From Rickettsiales bacterium (lineage in GTDB: Bacteria; Pseudomonadota; Alphaproteobacteria; TMED127): a DNA stretch of 8,749 nucleotides. The position numbers and the translations under genes are program-made. A model generated the notes under the pieces. It did not search any database. It was given only the letters and a program-made list of their open reading frames with translations, and was not told the DNA's origin. The DNA lies in the NCBI GenBank assembly GCA_002706585.1, contig PALU01000024.1, positions 14,490 to 23,238 of the forward strand, written 5' to 3'. Of the stretch, positions 1 through 6,284 are shown in pieces; position 1 is the first letter of the stretch; every line of letters starts with the position of its first letter.

Positions 1-102
1 GTTAGTGTTACAATGGATACAGTAACACAAATCCAGTCTTATCTTCTTGCACATCAGTATGAAGGGTTAATAAAAAAATCAAGTTTAAGATCAAGAAGAT
101 GA
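1..102 (+). CDS. secY: SecY preprotein translocase channel subunit, C-terminal end (partial)
   Basis: Only the last 33 codons are in the window, reading from base 1 to a TGA at 100-102. The peptide begins VSVTMDTVTQIQSYLLAHQY and ends in a basic tail, IKKSSLRSRR. This resembles the end of the last SecY membrane helix (hydrophobic residues, then MD..xQ.QxxLxxxQYE) and the cytoplasmic C-tail that contacts the ribosome. SecY is the pore subunit of the inner-membrane Sec translocon. The gene just downstream is adk, as in the usual spc-operon order secY-adk. The stop overlaps the adk start as ATGA (99-102), which suggests translational coupling. The identification rests on a short segment plus synteny. 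Confidence 0.85.
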   Translation, partial: VSVTMDTVTQIQSYLLAHQYEGLIKKSSLRSRR

Positions 103-674
103 AAAAAATTGTTTTGTTAGGACCCCCAGGCTGCGGAAAAGGGACCCAGTCTAGGATTTTAGTAGATAATTTAAGTTTTAAACAATTATCAACTGGAGAT
201 CTTTTAAGAAATGAAACTGAAGATGAAAATTCAAAATATGGTAAGACAATTTTAGATATTATGAAGAAGGGAGAATTAGTTTCTGATGAAATTGTAATTG
301 AGCTTATCATAAAAAAAATGGAGGAGTTGAAACATAATAATGTCGTTTTTGATGGTTTTCCAAGAAATATTAGTCAAGCTAAAGTTCTTGATGATTCTCT
401 TAGTAAAATCTCACTAGAGTTAAATAATGCTATTTTAATTGATGTTAAATTTGATATTCTAGAGGATAGAATCCGATCTAGAATAAGTGAATCTGATTCA
501 AAAAATAAAAGACAAGATGATAACATAGAAACACTATTAAATAGGATAGAGGTTTATAAAGAAAATACTTTTCCTATTGTTAAATATTACGATGAAAAAG
601 GTTTGCTTTCTAGAGTTGATGGAATGAATTCTATAGAGCAAGTAAGTAAAAATATTAATAATATTATTAGTTAG
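99..674 (+). CDS. adk: Adenylate kinase, short (LID-reduced) form
   Basis: A cytoplasmic enzyme that interconverts ATP + AMP and 2 ADP, keeping adenylate energy charge balanced. The 191-residue protein has the P-loop GPPGCGKGT (residues 8-16), the AMP-binding STGDLLR (31-37), DGFPR (85-89) and the arginine-rich R..R....RQDD segment (124-141). Between RSRIS and RQDDN there are only a few residues (SESDSKNK), where long-form bacterial enzymes carry a LID domain of about 30 residues, often zinc-binding. This is therefore the short type. The ATG is chosen because it starts right before the P-loop strand and overlaps the secY stop (ATGA), implying coupled translation with no separate promoter. The stop is at 672-674. 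It is followed by a promoter-bearing gap before rpsM, so adk probably ends the secY-side transcript while some readthrough continues. Confidence 0.97.
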   Translation: MKKIVLLGPPGCGKGTQSRILVDNLSFKQLSTGDLLRNETEDENSKYGKTILDIMKKGELVSDEIVIELIIKKMEELKHNNVVFDGFPRNISQAKVLDDSLSKISLELNNAILIDVKFDILEDRIRSRISESDSKNKRQDDNIETLLNRIEVYKENTFPIVKYYDEKGLLSRVDGMNSIEQVSKNINNIIS

Positions 675-680
675 ATACTG

Positions 681-708
681 TTGACTTAGAAAAAAAAAAA
701 AATATAAT
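681..708 (+). promoter_or_regulatory. Sigma70-type promoter upstream of rpsM
   Basis: The -35 box TTGACT (681-686) and a perfect -10 box TATAAT (703-708) are separated by 16 bases. The spacer is T-A-G followed by a run of 13 A (690-702). Five of six -35 bases and all six -10 bases match the consensus. It lies wholly in the 61-base gap between adk and rpsM, and the sequence before the -35 is AT-rich and could act like an UP element, though the whole genome is AT-rich. Initiation would fall near 713-716, leaving a leader of only about 20 bases that carries the rpsM ribosome binding site. It would drive rpsM-rpsK-rpoA-rplQ independently of the secY-adk transcript. This is a sequence-match inference only. 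Confidence 0.72.
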
Positions 709-723
709 CCAGATTTATATTTC

Positions 724-729
724 AAAGGA
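724..729 (+). promoter_or_regulatory. Ribosome binding site deciding the rpsM GTG start
   Basis: AAAGGA sits six bases before the GTG at 736-738. An ATG at 734-736 overlaps that GTG but runs into a TAG after four codons, so it cannot start S13. The GTG gives the expected S13 N-terminus MARIAGVN. Confidence 0.75.
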
Positions 730-735
730 ATTGAT

Positions 736-1110
736 GTGGCAAGAATAGCAGGTGTTAATGTTCCAAGCAATAAGAGATTGGAAATAGCATTGAGATATAT
801 CTACGGTATAGGTCCAAAATTTTCAAAGAAAATTTGTATAGCTACTAATGTTGATAAAAATAAAAGAGTTAATCAACTGACAGAGGATGAAATTATAAAA
901 ATTAGAGAATGTATAGACAAAGATTTTATTGTTGAAGGTGATCTTAGGAGAGAAGTTTCTAACAATATTAAAAGATTAACTGATTTAGGGTGTTACAGAG
1001 GTCTAAGGCATCGAAACAAGCTACCGGTAAGAGGCCAAAGAACGCATACTAATGCAAGAACAAGAAAAGGAAAAGCTGTACAAATCGCAGGTAAGAAAAA
1101 AGCAAGTTAA
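736..1110 (+). CDS. rpsM: 30S ribosomal protein S13
   Basis: A small-subunit head protein that contacts 16S rRNA, forms bridges to the 50S subunit and touches P-site tRNA through its basic C-terminal tail. The 124-residue length is normal. The protein begins [14 protein letters not shown], has the helix-two-turn-helix element around [14 protein letters not shown] (21-34), and ends with the hallmark YRGLRH (87-92) and [16 protein letters not shown] (97-112). The start is GTG, supported by the AAAGGA ribosome binding site and by the invariant MARIAG start. It is the first gene after a strong promoter match and is separated from rpsK by only five bases. rpmJ, which can precede rpsM in other bacteria, is not present here. 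Confidence 0.98.
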   Translation: MARIAGVNVPSNKRLEIALRYIYGIGPKFSKKICIATNVDKNKRVNQLTEDEIIKIRECIDKDFIVEGDLRREVSNNIKRLTDLGCYRGLRHRNKLPVRGQRTHTNARTRKGKAVQIAGKKKAS

Positions 1111-1115
1111 AAAAT

Positions 1116-1502
1116 ATGGTTTCTAAAGATTCAAAAAAGAAAAAAACTAAAAAAAATGTGCCCTCTGGGATTGCTCATATAAATTCAACTTTTAATAATA
1201 CTATTATAACTATTACTGATTCAGTGGGTAATACAATTTCTTGGAGTTCATCCGGTAACAAGGGTTTTAAAGGTTCTAGAAAATCAACACCTTTTGCTGC
1301 ACAATTAGCTGCGGAAGAAGCTGCCAAAAAGGCAATGGAACATGGAATGAAAAATATAGAAATTGTTATTAAAGGTCCTGGAAATGGAAGAGAATCAGCG
1401 ATAAGAGCACTTGGTTCTACTGGTTTAAATATTACTATTATTAAAGACATAACTCCAATACCTCATAATGGTTGTAGACCTCCCAAAAAAAGAAGGGTTT
1501 AG
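1116..1502 (+). CDS. rpsK: 30S ribosomal protein S11
   Basis: A platform protein of the small subunit that helps shape the mRNA exit and binds 16S rRNA near the 690/790 loops. The 128 residues include a lysine-rich N-terminal arm ([10 protein letters not shown], 4-13), then [18 protein letters not shown] (18-35), the [13 protein letters not shown] region (87-99), and the strongly conserved C-terminus [12 protein letters not shown] (117-128). The start ATG lies five bases after the rpsM stop. There is no strong Shine-Dalgarno, so translation is probably coupled to rpsM. The next gene is rpoA, with no rpsD between, as is usual in Alphaproteobacteria. Confidence 0.98.
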   Translation: MVSKDSKKKKTKKNVPSGIAHINSTFNNTIITITDSVGNTISWSSSGNKGFKGSRKSTPFAAQLAAEEAAKKAMEHGMKNIEIVIKGPGNGRESAIRALGSTGLNITIIKDITPIPHNGCRPPKKRRV

Positions 1503-1530
1503 TTTTTTAGAAATTATTTTATAAACTTAG

Positions 1531-1538
1531 AAAAAGGA
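1531..1538 (+). promoter_or_regulatory. Ribosome binding site deciding the rpoA GTG start
   Basis: AAAAAGGA ends seven bases before the GTG at 1546-1548. The ATG at 1539-1541 directly abuts this site, too close for initiation, and would encode only M-Y-L before a TGA at 1548-1550, which shares one base with the GTG start. The 43-base gap from rpsK otherwise shows no convincing promoter or terminator. Confidence 0.7.
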
Positions 1539-1545
1539 TGTATTT

Positions 1546-2562
1546 GTGATTAATAAAAATTGGAAAGAACTCATAAAACCAAAAAAAATAGACTTTGTTA
1601 AAGATAAAGAAAGTCAAACACATGCGCAACTTGTAGCTGAACCGCTTGAAAATGGTTATGGTCAAACCTTAGGAAATATGCTTAGAAGAGTTCTACTTTC
1701 CTCTATTAGGGGGGCGGCGGTAACTTCAATCAAAGTTGAAGGAATCACTCATGAATTTACCTCTATTCCTGGAGTTATTGAGGATGTTACTGAGATCATT
1801 CTTAATGTCAAACAGCTGGCTTTGAAAATGAATGATGTTGAATCAACAAAAATTTTTATTAAATCACAAGGCCCAAAGGAAATCAAAGCAGGTGATATTG
1901 ATTGTGGAGCTCATGTAGAGGTTTTAAACAAAGAACTTCACATCTGTACACTTGACTCAAAGGCAAATGTCAACATAACATTACAAGTCGAAGAGGGTAA
2001 AGGTTATGTTCCAGCTGTCAAACATCATAAAGAAGACTCACCTTTAGGAACTATTTATATTGATTCATTTTTTTCTCCGGTAAGAAGAGTTTCTTTTAGA
2101 GTTGAAAACTCGAGAATTGGTCAAGTAACTGATTATGACAAATTGATAATGAGTATTGAAACTAATGGATCGGTTGTTCCTGAAGATTCTGTTGCCTTTG
2201 CTGCTAGAATAATAGATGAACAACTTAAAATGTTTATTAATTTTGATGAACCTGTTGAAGAACCATCAGCTGTTCAAGCAGAGGAGCCTACTTTAAATGT
2301 AAATTTATTAAGAAAAGTTGAAGAATTAGAATTATCAGTGAGATCGGCAAATTGTTTAAAAAATGATGAAATAATTTATATAGGTGATCTTGTTCAAAAA
2401 TCTGAGTCAGAAATGCTTAGGACACCAAATTTTGGTAGAAAGTCATTAAACGAAATTAAAGAGATTTTAACAACAATGAATCTCGAATTAGGAATGAAAA
2501 TTGAAGGCTGGCCACCAGAAAATATAGAGGAAATTAGAAAAAAGCTAGAAGATCCATACTAG
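1546..2562 (+). CDS. rpoA: DNA-directed RNA polymerase alpha subunit
   Basis: The alpha subunit dimerises to nucleate assembly of RNA polymerase, and its C-terminal domain binds UP elements and activators. The 338-residue length is typical. The N-terminal domain (about 1-235) contains [20 protein letters not shown] (34-53), the dimer and beta/beta' assembly helix, and then [17 protein letters not shown] Glu/Pro-rich linker ([15 protein letters not shown], about 234-248) leads to the C-terminal domain. That domain has [11 protein letters not shown] (264-274), in which R266 corresponds to the E. coli DNA-contacting R265, and [18 protein letters not shown] (291-308), a helix-hairpin-helix. The GTG start is set by the strong upstream ribosome binding site and by the normal N-terminus. 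It is followed nine bases later by rplQ. Confidence 0.98.
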   Translation: MINKNWKELIKPKKIDFVKDKESQTHAQLVAEPLENGYGQTLGNMLRRVLLSSIRGAAVTSIKVEGITHEFTSIPGVIEDVTEIILNVKQLALKMNDVESTKIFIKSQGPKEIKAGDIDCGAHVEVLNKELHICTLDSKANVNITLQVEEGKGYVPAVKHHKEDSPLGTIYIDSFFSPVRRVSFRVENSRIGQVTDYDKLIMSIETNGSVVPEDSVAFAARIIDEQLKMFINFDEPVEEPSAVQAEEPTLNVNLLRKVEELELSVRSANCLKNDEIIYIGDLVQKSESEMLRTPNFGRKSLNEIKEILTTMNLELGMKIEGWPPENIEEIRKKLEDPY

Positions 2563-2571
2563 GAATGTTCG

Positions 2572-3102
2572 ATGAGACATAATATCGCAAAGAGAAAATT
2601 AAATAGAAAGACTAGTCATAGAATTTCATTGTTAAAAAACCTGTCTAAATCACTTTTAGTCAATGAACAGATTAAAACCACTTTACCAAAAGCAAAAGAT
2701 TTAAGACCTTATGTAGAAAAGATTCTTACTTTTGGAAAAAATAATTCTTTACATTCAAAAAGAAAGGTTTTCTCTATTTTAAGAGATAATAATTTAGTGA
2801 CAAAAGTTTTTGATGTTTTTGCAAAAAGATACAGTAATAGAAGTGGGGGATATGTAAGAGTTTTAAAAGCAGGTTTTAGAAGTGGTGATTCCTCTCCTAT
2901 GGCCATAGTTGAATTAGTAGACAGAGACTTAAATGCAAAGGGTCTAATTGATAGAGAACGAAAAGAATTAGAAGATAAGAATAAAGATAATTTAGCTGAA
3001 AATTTGGTTGAAAAAGGAACATCAGCTAAACCTCAGAAAACACAAGATGATTCTACTCAGGAAAAAACTTCAGAAAAAGAAACTTCAAAAAAAGATAAAT
3101 AG
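2572..3102 (+). CDS. rplQ: 50S ribosomal protein L17 with acidic/lysine-rich C-terminal tail
   Basis: A large-subunit protein near the peptide exit tunnel. Residues 1-120 form the conserved domain: MRHNIAKRKLNRKTSHRISL, LRPYVEKILTFGK (44-56), RYSNRSGGYVRVLKAGFRSG (86-105), then SPMAIVELVDRD (108-119). Residues 121-176 form a low-complexity charged extension rich in K, E, D, S, T and Q that looks disordered. The core family is roughly 115-140 residues, and alphaproteobacterial members often carry extra tails, so this is probably natural. The AGGA ribosome binding site overlaps the rpoA stop codon (2560-2564), seven bases before the ATG, indicating tight coupling. No hairpin terminator follows before the next gene. 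Confidence 0.97.
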   Translation: MRHNIAKRKLNRKTSHRISLLKNLSKSLLVNEQIKTTLPKAKDLRPYVEKILTFGKNNSLHSKRKVFSILRDNNLVTKVFDVFAKRYSNRSGGYVRVLKAGFRSGDSSPMAIVELVDRDLNAKGLIDRERKELEDKNKDNLAENLVEKGTSAKPQKTQDDSTQEKTSEKETSKKDK

Positions 3103-3116
3103 TTGTTTTTGATAAA

Positions 3117-4032
3117 ATGAATTCTTCTATTTTTGCAGAGTGGAAAGTAGAAACTAGTTTTAAAAATACAAGAATCGATTATTATTTAAAAAAAAAAATT
3201 TAAATCTCTTTCATATCCATATGTTTGTACATTACTAAGAAAAGGTTTAGTTAAAGTTAATGGCAAAAGGGTAAAAAATTCATATAATTTATGTCTTTAT
3301 GATGTAATTAGAATTAATAAAAACCTGAATCTTCAATCAGAAGAACAAACTAATAGTTATATAAGTGAAAAATATAAGAGAATAATAAGATCATGGTTAA
3401 TATATAAAGATAAAAATTATATTGCGATTAACAAACCTAGCGGAATTGCAGTGCAAGGTGGTACAAAAGTAAAAATCAATGTAGACGGTATTCTTGAGGG
3501 ATTAAGATTTTCAGCTAAAGAAAAGCCAAAATTAATACACAGATTAGATAAGCAAACATCTGGCATTTTAATTTTAGCTAGAAGTTTAAAATCTGCTGCC
3601 TTTGCTGGAAATTTATTTAAAAATAGAAAAATAAAAAAAACATATTTGGCAGTACTTAATGGGAAAATTTTAGAATCTAAAGGTAAAATTGATATCCCCA
3701 TTATAAATAAAGATAAAGAATCTGATGCTACGACATTATATGAAACTTTATTTACTTCAAAAAATTTATCATTAGTAAAAATCAATCCATTAACTGGAAG
3801 AAAACATCAAATTAGAAAACATTTTTTTTTAAAGGGTATGCCAATAATTGGTGAAACAAAGTTTATAAAATCTTCTGAAAAAAAATTAAATGACGAACTC
3901 TTCTTACATGCATTTAAAACTGAATTTACTAGTTTGGATGAAAAAAAAATTATAATAAGGGCTGATCTGCCAGTTTATTTTAAAAGAATTTTAGAGCAAA
4001 ATAATATAACCTTGGATTATTCAAAAATTTGA
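3117..4032 (+). CDS. rluC: RluC-family 23S rRNA pseudouridine synthase, frame interrupted by a one-base indel
   Basis: Isomerises specific uridines of 23S rRNA to pseudouridine. Reading from the ATG at 3117 gives MNSSIFAEWKVETSFKNTRIDYYLKKK and then a stop at 3201. From about 3199 the next frame continues without stops to 4032. Counting the A run at 3188-3198 as 10 instead of 11 joins them into about 304 residues, close to E. coli RluC. The joined protein has an N-terminal S4-like RNA-binding domain (..YVCTLLRKGLVKVNGKRVKNSY.., ~residues 34-60), INKPSGIAV (~104-112), the catalytic motif HRLDKQTSG with Asp at about 144 (codon 3547-3549), and TGRKHQIRKH (~226-235). Without correction, the only good in-frame start is GTG at 3451, which would remove the S4 domain and the KPSG motif. 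So the gene is a real frameshift, a slippage-rescued gene or a sequencing error. It could also be RluD-like; the target position is not readable. Confidence 0.85.
3188..3198 (+). other. Run of 11 A at the frameshift point in the pseudouridine synthase gene
   Basis: The upstream frame reads TTA AAA AAA AAA ATT TAA and stops at 3201-3203. Dropping a single A gives TTA AAA AAA AAA TTT AAA TCT, which is LKKKFKS leading into the S4 domain with no loss. The indel is therefore located to this homopolymer with good certainty. Such A runs are prone to sequencing or assembly error, replication slippage and transcriptional slippage. Confidence 0.85.
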
Positions 4033-4036
4033 AAAA

Positions 4037-4696
4037 ATGTACTCAATAATCAAAGAAAAAAAAAAATTTTATATTTTAAAAAATAATAAAAAATTAAAAA
4101 CACCAAATAAAAAAAACTTATACGCAAAAAATTATTCACATGCAAAAAGCATTGTAAATGAAATAGAAGTAAAAAAAAAAGATGAGTTTTCAATTTTTAA
4201 TCTGACATCATTCTCATGTAATTTAACTAAAAGTGAAAACGTGAATATTATAAATAATATTTCAAAAATGCTTGATTATGACAACACACTTTATAGAGTT
4301 TCGACGACTATATCTTTAAATGAAGAAATGGATAAAAAACTTAACTATTACATTGTTGAATTTTCAAGTAAATTCAAAATAAATTTTTGTTTCCTTAACA
4401 ATATTATTTCAAAGCAAGAAAAATTGAATATTAAAAAATTTATTAAATATCTTCATGATTTAGATAATTTTAAGATTACTATTTTATATAAACTCTCTGG
4501 AATTACAAAATCCGTAATCTTAAGTTATTTTTTTTTAAATAATAGAATTTTACCCAAGAAATTATTTGAATTATCCAATATTGAATCAATTTACCAGCAA
4601 AAATACTGGGGACTTGTAGATGAGCAAAAAAAGATAAATGATAATTATCTAGAATCAATAAAAAATATTTCAAATTTCTTTAAAAATATTAGTTAA
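4037..4696 (+). CDS. ATP12-family F1-ATPase assembly chaperone (divergent)
   Basis: ATP12 proteins bind the F1-ATPase alpha subunit and help assemble the alpha/beta hexamer; the family is found in mitochondria and Alphaproteobacteria. The 219-residue protein is very rich in K, N and I, but keeps the family pattern. FYILKNNKKLKTP (11-23) matches the N-terminal F.v.LDGr.lkTP strand, and YDNTLYR (81-87) matches the conserved D.L.YR. KLSGITKSVILSYFFLN (152-168) matches the t.l.GS..lalal helix, and LSNIESIYQQKYWG (179-192) matches lS.lDE..Q...WG near the C-terminus. It starts four bases after the pseudouridine synthase stop, implying coupling, and precedes pccB by 37 bases. An in-frame run of 11 A covers codons 7-10 (4056-4066). 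The call rests on motif order and alphaproteobacterial gene context; overall identity would be low. Confidence 0.8.
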   Translation: MYSIIKEKKKFYILKNNKKLKTPNKKNLYAKNYSHAKSIVNEIEVKKKDEFSIFNLTSFSCNLTKSENVNIINNISKMLDYDNTLYRVSTTISLNEEMDKKLNYYIVEFSSKFKINFCFLNNIISKQEKLNIKKFIKYLHDLDNFKITILYKLSGITKSVILSYFFLNNRILPKKLFELSNIESIYQQKYWGLVDEQKKINDNYLESIKNISNFFKNIS

Positions 4697-4733
4697 TTAG
4701 TTTATAGTATTGGATATTAAATAAGAGATTATT

Positions 4734-6266
4734 ATGAGAGAAATTTTAAAAAAACTTGATTATAAAAGAAAATTAGCAGTAGCCGGTGGTGGAGAAAAGA
4801 GACAAGAAAGTCAACATAATAAAGGCAAGCTTACGGCTCGAGAAAGAATTGAAATTTTACTTGACCCAGGGACATTTGAAGAATGGGATATGTTTGTAGA
4901 ACATCGATGCTCTGAATTCGAAATGGAAAAACAAAAAGTACCTGGTGATGGTGTTGTTACGGGCTATGGTACTATTAATGGTAGATTAACATTTGTGTTT
5001 AGCCAAGATTTTACTGTTTTTGGAGGTTCATTATCTGAATCCCATGCAGAGAAGATATGTAAAATTATGGATAAGGCTTTGCAGGTTGGAGCTCCAGTAA
5101 TAGGTTTGAATGATTCTGGGGGTGCTAGAATTCAAGAAGGTGTAGCTTCATTAGCTGGGTATGCAGAAGTTTTTCAAAGAAATGTATTATCATCTGGGGT
5201 CATACCTCAGGTATCTGTGATTATGGGACCTTGTGCTGGTGGTGCAGTTTATAGTCCTGCAATGACGGATTTTATTTTTATGGTTAAAGATACATCTTAT
5301 ATGTTTGTAACTGGCCCAGATGTGTTAAAAACAGTTACTCATGAGGAAGTAAGTCATGAAGAACTTGGTGGTGCATCCACTCACACTAAAAAATCCGGTG
5401 TTGCAGATCTTTCCTTTGAAAATGACGTAGAAGCCCTATTTCAATTAAGAAGGTTTATGGGTTTTTTACCATCGTCAAACAAAGAACTTCCTCCTGTAAG
5501 ACAATCTGAGGATCCTGCGGATAGACTTGAATTTTCTCTAGATTCACTAATTCCTGATAATCCTAATAAACCATACGATATGAAAGAGTTAATCACTAAA
5601 GTTGTGGATGACAGAGACTTTTTTGAGTTGCAGTCAGATTATGCAGCAAATATCATAACAGGTTTTGCTAGAATGAGTGGCTCACCCATAGGAATTGTAG
5701 CAAATCAACCAATGGTATTAGCTTGTTGTTTAGATAATAATTCTGCAAGAAAGGCAGCTAGGTTTGTTAGATTTTGTGATTGTTTTAATATTCCAATTAT
5801 TACTTTTGTTGATGTTCCAGGATTTCTTCCAGGAACATCCCAAGAATATAATGGTATAATAAAACATGGTGCTAAGTTATTATTTGCTTTTGCTGAAGCT
5901 ACTGTGCCAAAGATAACCGTTATAACTAGGAAAGCATATGGTGGTGCGTATGATGTGATGAGCTCTAAGCATTTAAGAGGTGACGTGAATTATGCTTGGC
6001 CACAAGCTGAAATTGCTGTTATGGGACCAAAAGGAGCAGTAGAGATTATTTTTAGAGGAGAGCTTGGTGATGAAAAAAAAATTGAGAAAAAAACAAATGA
6101 ATATAGAGAAAGACTCGCAAATCCATTTATAGCTGGAAGTCGAGGTTTTATTGATGATGTTATAATGCCTAATACTACAAGAAAAAGAATTTGTAGATCA
6201 TTAGAAATGCTTAAAAATAAAAAATTAAGTAATCCATGGAAAAAACACGATAATATTCCACTTTAG
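4734..6266 (+). CDS. pccB: Propionyl-CoA carboxylase beta (carboxyltransferase) subunit
   Basis: Transfers the carboxyl group from carboxybiotin to propionyl-CoA to make methylmalonyl-CoA in the cytoplasm. The 510 residues are full length and very close in pattern to mitochondrial PCCB. The N-half holds [19 protein letters not shown] (32-50), [12 protein letters not shown] (126-137) and [12 protein letters not shown] (165-176), the first oxyanion region. The C-half holds [11 protein letters not shown] (358-368) and [16 protein letters not shown] (399-414), the second oxyanion site. Asp407 in AYDVM occupies the position known in actinobacterial PccB to favour propionyl-CoA over acetyl-CoA. The protein ends in [10 protein letters not shown], like PCCB. 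The ATG has a weak GAGA-type ribosome binding site. The 37-base gap upstream has TATAGT (4703-4708) but no good -35 box. pccA follows 18 bases later. Confidence 0.96.
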   Translation: MREILKKLDYKRKLAVAGGGEKRQESQHNKGKLTARERIEILLDPGTFEEWDMFVEHRCSEFEMEKQKVPGDGVVTGYGTINGRLTFVFSQDFTVFGGSLSESHAEKICKIMDKALQVGAPVIGLNDSGGARIQEGVASLAGYAEVFQRNVLSSGVIPQVSVIMGPCAGGAVYSPAMTDFIFMVKDTSYMFVTGPDVLKTVTHEEVSHEELGGASTHTKKSGVADLSFENDVEALFQLRRFMGFLPSSNKELPPVRQSEDPADRLEFSLDSLIPDNPNKPYDMKELITKVVDDRDFFELQSDYAANIITGFARMSGSPIGIVANQPMVLACCLDNNSARKAARFVRFCDCFNIPIITFVDVPGFLPGTSQEYNGIIKHGAKLLFAFAEATVPKITVITRKAYGGAYDVMSSKHLRGDVNYAWPQAEIAVMGPKGAVEIIFRGELGDEKKIEKKTNEYRERLANPFIAGSRGFIDDVIMPNTTRKRICRSLEMLKNKKLSNPWKKHDNIPL

Positions 6267-6284
6267 TAATTGTAGAGTTTATAA

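Noticed and set aside
8..310. Minus-strand frame opposite secY/adk
   Set aside because: It lies against two well-supported coding regions and its composition (F, L, S, I) is the usual reverse-strand shadow of lysine-rich genes.
3417..3785. Minus-strand frame of 122 codons opposite the pseudouridine synthase
   Set aside because: The opposite strand carries the catalytic HRLD motif; this frame has no recognisable motifs and no ribosome binding site.
4697..4733. Promoter for pccB in the gap after the ATP12 gene
   Set aside because: TATAGT (4703-4708) is present, but the region about 17 bases upstream has no -35-like sequence; AT-rich DNA gives such matches by chance.
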